Positions 10,439-19,622 of a stretch of 64,000 bases of DNA are shown here, in pieces (position 1 is the first letter of the stretch; every line of letters begins with the position of its first letter). Both the position numbers and the translations under genes were made by a program. The DNA is from Maniola hyperantus. Its lineage: Eukaryota > Arthropoda > Insecta > Lepidoptera > Nymphalidae. The stretch is from NCBI RefSeq assembly GCF_902806685.2, contig NC_048538.1, positions 12,400,001 through 12,464,000 of the forward strand, given 5' to 3'. The notes below the pieces were generated by a model, which ran no database searches, had not been told where the DNA came from, and saw only the letters and a list, made by a program, of their open reading frames with translations.

Positions 10439-10585
10439 CAGTGGCGTGCACAGGGTTTGAAACCAGGGTATGCATTATAGTTAAGTAGGAACCTGTTTAC
10501 TGGCAGAACATAAAGAAAAATATGCATTGAGCTAAACAACTGGGGTAAGCAGTGCATTTATGCCTCTGTGACCTGCACGCCACTG
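10439..10585 (-). mobile_element. hAT-type MITE, copy 2 (8-bp target duplication)
   Basis: Same family as 10002-10151 in the opposite orientation (GTGACCTGCACGCCACTG end shared). Flanked by the exact repeat TAGATAGG at 10431-10438 and 10586-10593. Its target lies in a TAGGTAGATAGG tract. Confidence 0.8.
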
Positions 10586-10712
10586 TAGATAGGTATAAGT
10601 ACCTAGGTCTACTTACCTGCTAAACTGGCGCGCGCCGAGATCTCTTACCAATCTTGTATAATAGGATTACGAAGCCAAGCGATGGAACTGAACTCTATTT
10701 TTACCAATTGTT

Positions 10713-10888
10713 AAGGAGCATCCACACCTGCAAGCTGAGCGGTTCATGAGTGACTCAGCTCGCACTTGTAACGAGACGTTCCGCACCGCGCAACCCGAGC
10801 GGCAACTTCAACTTGTTCCACGTACACACCTGACCTGTGAGCTGAGCCGCTCATAAGCCACTCAGCTCGCAGGTGTGTACGCGGATAC
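10713..10888. repeat. Palindromic MITE, family F, copy 1
   Basis: The left side ATCCACACCTGCAAGCTGAG is inverted relative to the right side CTCAGCTCGCAGGTGTGTAC. The centre GAGCGGCAACTTCAACTTG is shared with 14085-14266. No clear target duplication. Confidence 0.6.
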
Positions 10889-11039
10889 AATAATTATCAA
10901 GTTGAAAGTTAACAGCTTGCTCCTTAGACACTCACAATCGTCCGTGATGGGATGCACGAATTCGCCAATAAAAGCAAGTCCAATTTAGACCAAAAATTTA
11001 CAATAGGCAGTAGGTACCTACTTAGGTAGGTAAGTATGT

Positions 11040-11470
11040 AGGTAGGTATCGATACGATGCGTTGCGTTGGCGCACTGTGCGTTGTGTTTCGCTGCATTGG
11101 GGGTTACACGGCGTGTTGCCATACGAGTAGGGATATCTACTCATGTGGTGTTGCGGCGCCCGCCGCTGTAAGACAGGTCACACGATGCGTTTCCGGTGCG
11201 TTGCGGCGCCGCATCACTGTGGATTTGAGTACCTATCGGATGCCATACGGGCACTGCGGCTCCGGCAAAAAGTATGGCGTTGCAACGCACCACCCCTCCA
11301 TCTCCGCCTCGTCTCTCCGATCCCAAGTCCGTTGGGCGTGCGGCGCGGCGCCGCATGACGTCGTAACGCATCGTGTGCAGGGTACTGCGATTTCTATATT
11401 ATAGGATGACGCAGCTGCGGTACCGCTCTGACGCTACGCACTGTCAACACAACGCACCGCAACGGAAGGA
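11040..11470. repeat. GC-rich patch with repeated GCGTTGCGG / CGCACCGC text
   Basis: Strongly GC-rich relative to flanks, with blocks such as GGTGCGTTGCGGCGCCG reversed further on (ACAACGCACCGCAACG at 11449-11464). Open frames occur in several registers, as expected from composition. A long palindromic DNA-transposon derivative is the best guess. Confidence 0.35.
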
Positions 11471-13340
11471 GACCTAGGACCTAGGTAGGTAGGTACTAGG
11501 TATGTAGATGGTTCCCCACCTACTCTACTTATTACCTAGGTAAGAACCTACTACTTACCTGTTGTAAGGGGAACCCCGATCATTCCCGGAATAGTTTGAC
11601 CTTAGATTAATTAAGTAGAATTACCTAATTAATCTGAGAGTTTGACGATCTTCCTAACGGCGTAGGGAGTTGTGCAATCATACTTTCCTATAGGTAGATA
11701 CATACAAGTAGTGGGACGTCACAGGTTTGATTCCAAGCTGGGTACTTAGATGGGAGTTTACGTTTTCTAAATCAGCTCAATTATCTGGTTTGATAGGAGG
11801 CTTCGGTCGAGACTAGTCACCATGCTTCGGGCAAAGCTATAACGGTTTTAGTATTCCGGCACGATTTCACGAAGACCTTCGCATGCGTCCCAGATCGCAG
11901 TAAAAAGGCACACTTTTCAGAAATTATCGAATAAAAAATCGAGCTTATCTTTTTGTCAGTTATAAAAAACTTAAGTAAGTACCTATTTAGGTAGGTGCCT
12001 ATGTAAAAAATTCTTTCCATGGTTGGTAGGACATAGACCGTAGGTAATAAGGCCCCTAATTTATGAGCGTTTCATAATTAAAACTTATCTTTACCACTTA
12101 ATCATTAATTAAGTGCTTTATATACAATATAACAATATTTATTATCTATATTTAATATTATCTAAAGTAGTTTATTTGTAAAGTTATCTTGTTGGGTTTC
12201 CGAACGGCGACATAGTGGCGCCAGTCGGGCCGTTTAGGCCTAAACGTAGCCGTGAATCTTTCCGCGTTTCTGAACGCCTGGTACACGAGACGTGATAGTA
12301 TGCTGTTGCTGTTCTTGCACCGCGCGACGGCGGCGGCGGAATTTTTCTAATTTGAACTAAGAATAATTAAAAATGAATAAAGGTATAAAAACTAATAATG
12401 AAATCGTATAATCGCCAAAATCAATAAGCAATCTATCCGTAATTTGTTAATAATTAACTAAGTCGATAGTTATGTAAAAAAGATGTAACCTATCGACCGG
12501 TTATAGATATTAGGTACATGAGTGATTACCATACCAGCAGCTTTTATTTTTAAAACCTGCAGCATTGATGCTGAGCTGTGGCCATTTCATCCGGTGCCAA
12601 GTGGGTGCAAGAACTCATTTTAAATTAAATTAATTATTAAGTAAGACTTCTTATTATCTACTAACTACTAACTACTACGTTAGTAGGTACTATTATATAT
12701 ATTCTGTGCTACTACCTACTAACCATTAATTTTAAGTTTGTTTGTACCTTAGGCATACGATGAATAAACTAGTTTTCTTTCTTTATGATTATTAATTTCG
12801 GCCGTTAGTACTTACCTAAATAAATTGGTAGGTTAGTTTCCTAGTTTGAACGTTTTTTACATTTCGACCAATGATTTCGGCTTCATAAACTTTGTAAGTA
12901 TTATAGACCTATCTACCTGAAATCAGTGACACAGAAACCTTTATTCTATAGAAAGTTGTTTTCATAAAGTCTTTCGTAACATAGCTTAGCATTAATTTTA
13001 ATACGAGCTTTTCAAATCCGTCAGTAGAAAATATAATATATCGCTTATACTAAGACTTTTGGTACCTACTAATAGTTTGTCTCACCATTCTTAGCAACCT
13101 TTGAAAGATTAGGTAAATATTCTGCTCGTGTAGATATCCTACACATACCTAAGTACCTAGAATTTAACCCTTCGTTATATTGACTGTATATTCTCTTCTT
13201 AAAGACTCCAGGGCCTAATTAAAATTATATTCACATACCTATCTATTTTTATGTTGTTATTGTACCTACCCTATAAGTAATTTTTGAACCGTTTTAAAGA
13301 TCTACCTATCTATAATTTCAGTAGTTTATTCAAACAGTGG
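11471..13340. other. No gene seen; AT-rich non-coding DNA
   Basis: AT-rich sequence with TAGGTA tracts and one slightly GC-richer patch at 12190-12345. No motif-bearing frame, RNA gene or transposon end recognised. Confidence 0.5.
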
Positions 13341-13343
13341 GTA

Positions 13344-13858
13344 TCATCATCATCATCAACCGATAGAGGTCCACTGCTGGACATAGGTCTCTTGTAGGGA
13401 CTTCCAACACGCCACGGTCTTGCGCCGCCTGAATCCAGTGGCTCCCTGCGACTTGTCTGATGTCGTCCGTCCACCTAGTGGGGGGTCTTCCAACACTGCG
13501 TCTTCCGGTGCGAGGTTACTCTAGTTCTCCTATGGATCTCCTCATTTCCGATTTGATCACGTAGAGAAACTCCAAGCATAGCTCTCTCCATCGGCATCGT
13601 CCGCTGAGTGACTCTGTGCTTTCTTATGAGGCCCATAGTTAGCAACCATGTCTCGGATCCATATGTCATCACTGGCAACACGCACTGTTCGAAGACTTTG
13701 GTCTTCAAGCACGGAGGAGTTTTGGACAAGAAGACATCTCGAAGCTTCCTGAATGCTGCCCAACCGAGCTGGATTCGGCGGCTGACCTCTTTCTCGAAAT
13801 TGGACCTACCCAAATGGATTGTGTGTCCTAGGCAAGTAGGATATGGACTCGTCTACAA
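13344..13858 (-). pseudogene. RTE-type LINE ORF2 C-terminal fragment
   Basis: The - strand frame (13475-13813) reads SNFEKEVSRRIQLGWAAFRK, then VLPVMTYGSETW and RAMLGVSLRD, the canonical thumb/C-terminal region of RTE-clade reverse transcriptases. The expected final segments (WKS LQETYVQQWTS-like) continue downstream with frame changes. The element ends in an (ATC)n tail, seen on the + strand as ATCATCATCATCATC at 13346. The endonuclease and RT core are missing: a 5'-truncated dead copy. Confidence 0.8.
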
Positions 13859-14084
13859 TTTCGTACTCACACACACACATACAGTACACACTTTGGTATC
13901 TAGATGATTGATATTCCTTTAATCTAAAAGTATCTGCAGCATCAGCCATCATTGTTGAAAAAGAGAACTTTCATCAACATCGGCTCAAAGATTTAGCAGA
14001 GAAAAGGTAAGTCAGGAAACGTTTGCATTTTTAGTAGATAATAATATAAGGAGCCAACTACCTAGTCTAGTAGGTATCTGAAGG

Positions 14085-14266
14085 GGGATATACCCTGCTC
14101 AGCTGTAAGCTGACTGCTGAGCGGCTCATGAGCCGCTGAATATGAACGGGTCGTTCCGTGCCGTGCAAGCCGAGCGGCAACTTCAACTTGGTCACGTAGG
14201 TACACCTACGCGCTGAGTGGCTCATGAGCTGCTCAGCTCGCCGGTGTGGATACTCCTTTAGACTAA
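14085..14266. repeat. Palindromic MITE, family F, copy 2
   Basis: Shares GAGCGGCAACTTCAACTTG and repeated GAGCGGCTCATGAG blocks with 10713-10888. The right end GGTGTGGATACTCCTTT is the reverse of the copy 1 left end AAGGAGCATCCACACC. Confidence 0.6.
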
Positions 14267-14394
14267 TTGGTCTATTTATATATTTTTTATTACTTTACCA
14301 GCTCGCCTATTAGTATTCGATAGGAAGTAAGTAAAGTACAGTAAAGTAAGTAAAGCACTTCAGTTCTCAGGTAGATAGGTAGGTAGATGATAAT

Positions 14395-15780
14395 TATGAG
14401 CATTTATCTTTAGAGGAATTAAACGACGCATTTTCAAATCTTTGTGCCATAGCTCAGAGGCAATCCTTTCCAAAGGAGTTTAAACTATTAGAAAGTGGAA
14501 AGCCAATTAGCAATAAATCTCACATCATATCATTAACTCCTTTCTTTGATAGTGATGCTAAATTAATACGAGTTGGTGGCAGAATTGACAATTCTAATTA
14601 CGATTTCGACAAAAAACATCCGATTTTGCTACACTCAAGTCATCATTTCACTAAATTAATTTTTAAACAATACCACCTTCGTCATATGCATGCTGGACCA
14701 CAGTTACTGCTCGCGTCAATCCGCGAATCATTATGGCCAATTAATGGTAGACGCCTTGCTAGGAATACATTTCACAATTGCGTAACATGCAAGCGCCATC
14801 AAGGGAAGGCAATCTATCCCATAATGGGTAACTTACCCATCCAAAGAATTACACCAGATTTTCCATTTAAGACTATGGGAATAGACTTTGCTGGACCATT
14901 CTATATCTCTAATAAGAAGGGTCGTGGGTCCAGAGTCATTAAAGCATATTTGTGTTTATTTGTATGTCTAAGATTCAAATGTTTACATTTAGAAGCTGTC
15001 AGTGACCTAACCAAAGAAGGTTTTTTACAAGCGCTACGCAGATTTACGTCAAGACGCGGAAAACCTGCGGAAATCTTTTGCGACAAGGGGAAAAACTTTG
15101 TCTCGGCAGCCAAGGAAATAGGCATCTTTTTAAAGGCTAATGAACAAACTATCATTGACTCTGCAACTGGCGAAAACATTAAATTCATATTCTCACCCAC
15201 GTATAGTCCTCACTTTGGTGGCATTTTTGAGGCTGGTGTCAAATCCGCTAAATACCACATCCGTCGCGTCATGGGTAATACCCATCTAAATTTTGAGGAA
15301 TTAGGAACATTATTCACTCAAGTTGAAGCTATTTTGAATAGTAGACCTTTATGTCCCTTGACATCCAATCCTACCGACTACCGCTCCCTAACTCCGGGGC
15401 ACTTTTTGATAGGGCGGCCACTTACTTCGGTGCCGTCACCTCCGCTACAAGATTACAATCCAAATCGCCTTCGACGTTATGAAAGACTCGAACAAATTCG
15501 CCAGCACTTTTGGCAGCGATGGCAAAAAGAATACATCGCAGAACTTCAGCAGCGATCTAAATGGAAAACGAATTCAGCAAAATTAAAAGAAGGAGATCTA
15601 GTACTTCTAATAGAGGGCAACTTACCACCACTATGCTGGAAGCTTGGAAGAGTTTCACGATTATTTCCTGGCTCAGATGGAGTATCACGCGTCGCTGAAG
15701 TAACTACATCCAAGGGCACCTTCAGAAGACCATTTGTAAAACTTTGTCCACTACTTACCTGTGATGATCCAGAAAGTTGA
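14395..15780 (+). CDS. BEL/Pao retrotransposon pol: integrase region, 5'-truncated
   Basis: This frame is open from 14383, and homology begins by about 14401, upstream of the first ATG at 14626, so the true protein began further 5'. Order of domains: the end of the RNase H-integrase linker (LIRVGGRI), an H2C2 zinc-binding domain (H..H then CVTC), the integrase core with MGIDFAGPF, CDKGKNF and FGGIFEAGVKSAK carrying the D-D-E residues, and the C-terminal BEL/Pao domain (LTPGHFLIGRPL, then RRYERLEQIRQHFWQRW). It ends at a natural stop. The second block is CDKGKNF where most relatives have CDNGTNF; the catalytic D is kept. Gag, protease and RT are absent, and the next recognisable unit upstream is an unrelated MITE. 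It is a fragment but without frameshifts, so probably a fairly young deletion. Confidence 0.85.
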   Translation, partial: YEHLSLEELNDAFSNLCAIAQRQSFPKEFKLLESGKPISNKSHIISLTPFFDSDAKLIRVGGRIDNSNYDFDKKHPILLHSSHHFTKLIFKQYHLRHMHAGPQLLLASIRESLWPINGRRLARNTFHNCVTCKRHQGKAIYPIMGNLPIQRITPDFPFKTMGIDFAGPFYISNKKGRGSRVIKAYLCLFVCLRFKCLHLEAVSDLTKEGFLQALRRFTSRRGKPAEIFCDKGKNFVSAAKEIGIFLKANEQTIIDSATGENIKFIFSPTYSPHFGGIFEAGVKSAKYHIRRVMGNTHLNFEELGTLFTQVEAILNSRPLCPLTSNPTDYRSLTPGHFLIGRPLTSVPSPPLQDYNPNRLRRYERLEQIRQHFWQRWQKEYIAELQQRSKWKTNSAKLKEGDLVLLIEGNLPPLCWKLGRVSRLFPGSDGVSRVAEVTTSKGTFRRPFVKLCPLLTCDDPES

Positions 15781-15792
15781 AAGCTGCGCTTT

Positions 15793-15807
15793 CCACGGAG
15801 GGGAGGA
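15793..15807 (+). promoter_or_regulatory. Probable polypurine tract of the BEL/Pao element
   Basis: CACGGAGGGGAGGA lies directly before TGTTGAAGCG, as expected for plus-strand priming. Confidence 0.55.
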
Positions 15808-16151
15808 TGTTGAAGCGCCTACAACATCTTTGCAGCAAATGCGTACCAACTCATCGACTCATAATTTTATCGTTCATTTAATTATCTAATTGTTTCTTTA
15901 TAGTATTTTGTTATTGTATATATATAAATTAGTCACTTTTATAACTCATGTTTAATATTTTGGAATCAAACATTAATAATCTAAAATCACATTTTATTAT
16001 CTTTTCCAAATGTCAGTTCATGCAACATAATATTTTTATAACCACCCGCAATTTTCTATATATTTTTTGTATCAATTGACGTTTTCATAAATTCCTTTGT
16101 TCTTCTTGTTAAAAACTAACCAACGGTCTGCGCTCAATAAATCATTTTACA
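15808..16151 (+). repeat. Probable 3' LTR of the BEL/Pao element
   Basis: Starts TGTTGAAGCGCC right after the purine tract and 28 bases after the pol stop. An AATAAA signal lies at 16136-16141. The right edge (TTTACA at 16146-16151) is a guess, since no 5' LTR is present for comparison. Confidence 0.45.
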
Positions 16152-16189
16152 ACTGCAAGAAAAATCTTTAAATTGTCATCCACGCATCT

Positions 16190-16915
16190 ACAAGTTTTGG
16201 TATCGGACCACCTCGTTCAGAACTTGGGTGCGTGGGGCCGAACCTGGCTGACAACCAGTTTGGTTTTCGCTGAAGGGACTCTACAGTGGACGCAATCGTG
16301 CGCCTGATGAGAGCCCTGGCCGAGGAAGCAGCTTCCCGTGGCGAGGTGGAATTGACGGTGTCCCGTGTATCTCGGCATCGCAAACGCCTTCAACACATTG
16401 GCTTACCTATATATTAGTAGGTACTTCGTATGGACAGGGTTATTGAACAAAAATAATGGCACCGACTCATTGGTGTTAATGCACCAATGCAACCTCAGTG
16501 ACGTCTGGATTTCAAACGGGTCGTTCATTAGTACCTATCTAAGAGGTGGCGCTGATTTATTTGGTTCCTATACCGTGAAAAATTTTGTTCGCTTGACCAT
16601 ATCTTGTCATTTATATCGAAGCTTCAACACCTCCCCCTGGAGTTGTACCTATCAAGGAAGCACTCGTTTACTATCGTGTGCTGAACTATACCTCCGTCTT
16701 GTAGTTGGGGCTTATCGACCCGGGCCGGTAGGGATAAGAGTTCGTGCGGTGTTCCGCAGAGGTCTGTATTGGGACAACTGCTACGACTGGGTACTCCGCT
16801 CCTCCCCGAGCGTTGGCGTCTTATGCTACGCCGACGACACGCTGGTTGCAGCGTGTGGAGGGACGTACCGGCAAGCGACGTTGTTGGCAACCGCTGGGGT
16901 TGCTGCACAGAATAA
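16190..16915 (+). pseudogene. R1/Jockey-type LINE reverse transcriptase fragment, interrupted
   Basis: The + strand carries, across frames, NQFGFR, STVDAIVRLMRALAEEAAS, then GIANAFNTL, and after an insertion PWSC, LRLVVGAY, NCYDWVLR and CYADDTLVAA. The last is the YADD catalytic box of a non-LTR reverse transcriptase. The order matches R1-like elements. The frame is broken by substitutions, stops and a 225-bp insertion at 16397-16621. Inactive. Confidence 0.65.
16397..16621. mobile_element. Insertion flanked by a 9-base repeat inside the LINE fragment
   Basis: The LINE text breaks after FNTL and resumes at PWSC. The direct repeat CTTCAACAC sits at 16388-16396 and 16622-16630 around the break. 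No clear terminal inverted repeats. The type is unknown; the 9-base repeat is the only support for a target duplication. Confidence 0.45.
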
Positions 16916-16949
16916 ACCTATAATGGGTATAAACACATTTTATACAGAA

Positions 16950-17088
16950 TGTGTTTCCACGCGCCATTTTAATTTTATGTGTCTATTTTTATGACAAAAG
17001 TAAGATTTTAGTCCTTATTATAAAGGTGAATCGTACTTTTGACATGACAGTTGACACATTGAGTTAAAATGGCGCATGAGAACTCATT
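16950..17088. mobile_element. Palindromic MITE, family M1, copy 1
   Basis: CGCGCCATTTTAATTTTATG on the left and GAGTTAAAATGGCGCATGAG on the right are inverted. The centre TAGTCCTTATTATAAAGGTG matches copies at 33160-33290 and 40196-40347. Confidence 0.7.
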
Positions 17089-17823
17089 TTGTACGGACTA
17101 TAAGTTCTGTCATGAGTGGGTTGGGTTGCTCGCTACATTAGAATAACAACTCGCTCGCTAGTAGGTACCTACTAAGTAAGCGAAGCGAAATTTCCAAATA
17201 AAAACAGTAATTTCAATCTAAAGCTTTTAATTGTTAATTATCTTCAAATAACAGGTGTCTTACGACAATTTAATACACTATAAAATATTTTTTAATAATA
17301 TTTAGGTAGGTAAATAAACTCCCGTCACGCGATAGGCCTAAATAATAATTTCAACATGCATCAAGCGCCAGCCTGTGGCGGTCGCCGCGGGCGCCAGCGA
17401 ACGTAAAGTTTACCGCGTCTACTCCTTTATCTTGTACATACACCTACCCTTAAAAATAAAATAAAAATAGTAAAACCTTTGTATTGTAATTAATTAATTA
17501 TACCTATTAACTTCAGCACAGATTTGATATCGCTGCTTTCACGCGGGTCACGAAATGCATGCACATTGCACACTCGATATCCGTTCTCCTCGGAATGCAC
17601 AATGGGAATCGTGTCATCTCTTTCAAACTTTATTATAATCGAATGATGCTACCTCTTTCTCACCATGTTGCGACGTTGCCAGCTTGCGGTAAGCAACAGA
17701 ATGACCTTAGCGTACTCTGCCGTCGCGGTGTAAAATAGGTATAAAGCATTTTTATAATATTTTAATTAAGGTCTATTTTTGAAGCAATAAAGTTTTTTAT
17801 TTTATATTTTTATTCATTAGGTA
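17089..17823. other. No gene seen
   Basis: AT-rich, with a GC-richer strip near 17370-17420 (GCCTGTGGCGGTCGCCGCGG) that shows no motif in any frame. Confidence 0.45.
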
Positions 17824-18012
17824 CTAGCTGATCCCCGCGGCTTCGCCCGCGTAGATTTAGGTTTTTAAAGATCCCGTATAGCCTATGGCACTCAGGAATA
17901 ATGTAGCTTTCTACTGGTGACAGAATTTTTAAAATCGGTTCAGTAGTTCCAAAGATTACCCCCTACAAACAAACTTAACGACATTACCTCTTTATATACT
18001 TAATAGTATAGA
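17824..18012 (-). mobile_element. Helitron-like repeat, family A2
   Basis: Read on the - strand it runs from TCTATACTATTAAGTATATA to GCGGGGATCAGCTAG with the GC hairpin before the end. The same sequence occurs on the + strand at 51555-51734. Confidence 0.6.
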
Positions 18013-18208
18013 AAAAATAAGTATAAGTAATAACTATAGAGTATAGATAGGCAAACGCTTGACCACAATAACACCTCATGGAAAGTGATGATGTAGCTTA
18101 AGATGGGACGCGTTTACCTAGAAGATGCCATGCTAGAAGATGATTTTATTTACAGATAGACTTATTTAATAATTAGACTTATTTATTAAAATGTCAAAGA
18201 AGAAGAAG

Positions 18209-18432
18209 AATAGAATAGAATATTTTTTTATTCATGTAAACTTTTTACAAGTGCTTATGAATAGTCAGATAGTTTTAATTTACCACTGGTTCGGAATGCC
18301 GTTCCTACCGAGAAGAACCAGCAAGAAACTCGGCGGTTGCTCTTTTTAATTTTTCAATTTACAATGTTATTAGGTATACCGTACTATACAAGCCATTGCA
18401 GCCCCGTGCATTGCTGGAGCGAGTCAAATCCA
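18209..18432 (-). mobile_element. LINE/SINE 3' end, family D
   Basis: Contains, reversed, CCAGCAATGCACGGGGCTGC, GAGTTTCTTGCTGGTTCTTC and CGGCATTCCGAACCAGTGG, also seen at 45580-45821, 49806-49882, 37388-37468 and 54640-54720. An (AGAAT)n tail is at 18210-18224. Confidence 0.6.
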
Positions 18433-18921
18433 AGCTTTTTTATCGTTTACTCGAAGATTGTAATAATTAGCAGATCGCTCAAAGCATTTCTGACGCTCGT
18501 TGTACTGTCATAAAGTATCCGTACATAATAGCGTCATTCGACTTCATAATTTGTTATTCCAACATATTATAAACAACGTGCTATACCAGTTTTGAACTAG
18601 GTATCTAAAATTCCAAAAATCACTCTACGATCTAAAAGATTAAGCTTAAATTCATTTGCGGGTAGTGTTGAAATGAATCGTTGTTAGTTTTCGAGGTTTA
18701 TTTTTGACTGCGGTAGGCGGTCACTGGATGCATGGGGTTTTTTAATCTCTCATAGTGTTTTCGTTCACGAAAGCTGCTCTGCATTTAGACTGTGCTTCCG
18801 GCTATTGTGCAACAATCATTTTGATTAAAGGCTTTCTTAGAATTTCATTCGGTTTGTGGGAACTGGAGCTACTTATAGATTGATTCAATCTTTTGGCAGC
18901 CAACAGTTGAAATTAATAATC

Positions 18922-19031
18922 CGTAGTCTGTCGATATGTTAATTAGCAACGTTGTTAACCATCCAAAAAGACCATACCGTTTTCGAAAATACCTAACAAC
19001 GTTGCTGTATCTAATCTATCGACAGATTACA
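18922..19031. repeat. Small palindromic MITE
   Basis: GTCTGTCGATATGTTAATTA with AGCAACGTTGTTA faces TAACAACGTTGCT and TAATCTATCGACAGATTAC. No TSD was resolved. Confidence 0.5.
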
Positions 19032-19454
19032 GATAAAATAAATAAATAAATAGCCATTTATTTCCAAAATAATTGGTTACAATTATTGTGTAAGTAGGTA
19101 GGTACATTATTATTTACTGTCTAGTTTGTGGCATCTTTTTAGTAGCTTATTTTATTACCGACTTCAATTAAATTTAGGTATACGAAATGATTCAGGAAAT
19201 TATTGTATTAAAATTAATTAAAAAAAAATAAAAAAAAATCAGATTATTATTAATCTTGGCCGTAAGAACCGCACCGTCGTGTTGGCTGCGAGTTCGCGCA
19301 GTTACGTGAAATAAGTAAGTAGGTAGGAAAGTATATCTAATTTCCATAATTTCTCAGACACCAATAAGTTTAAATCCTACTTTACTTAGTTAGTCGTTGT
19401 CTATAATTTATCCGTTTTAATCGGTAGGTACTTATTACTTATTATTATGGGCGT

Positions 19455-19515
19455 TGTTGTGGGTATTCTACAATAAAGTTAGTTGTCATCCGATACGCGT
19501 TTCATTAACACAACA
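19455..19515 (+). repeat. 5' LTR of the mag-like element
   Basis: Starts TGTTGTGGG and ends ACACAACA, so the terminal TGTTGT/ACAACA is a perfect 6-bp inverted repeat. Contains an AATAAA signal. 61 bp is extremely short for an LTR that must provide promoter and polyadenylation functions. Confidence 0.9.
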
Positions 19516-19532
19516 TGGTGACAGCGGTGGGA
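19516..19532 (+). promoter_or_regulatory. Putative primer binding site
   Basis: TGGTGACAGCGGTGGGA follows the 5' LTR directly and begins with TGG, the complement of a tRNA CCA end. The tRNA is not identified. Confidence 0.55.
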
Positions 19533-19622
19533 TATTAAATGTTTTAGAGTGGAAATAGTGCAGTAATTTCGTTGTATTAGTGAAATATAAGTTGCTTTCG
19601 GTGGTCTACATATTTATTAGCA

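Noticed and set aside
11057..11404. Overlapping frames of 71-115 codons on both strands
   Set aside because: They arise from GC-rich palindromic sequence; no motif and no consistent codon pattern.
16365..16994. 209-codon frame as a single gene
   Set aside because: It joins a LINE piece, an unrelated insertion and a second LINE piece by chance.
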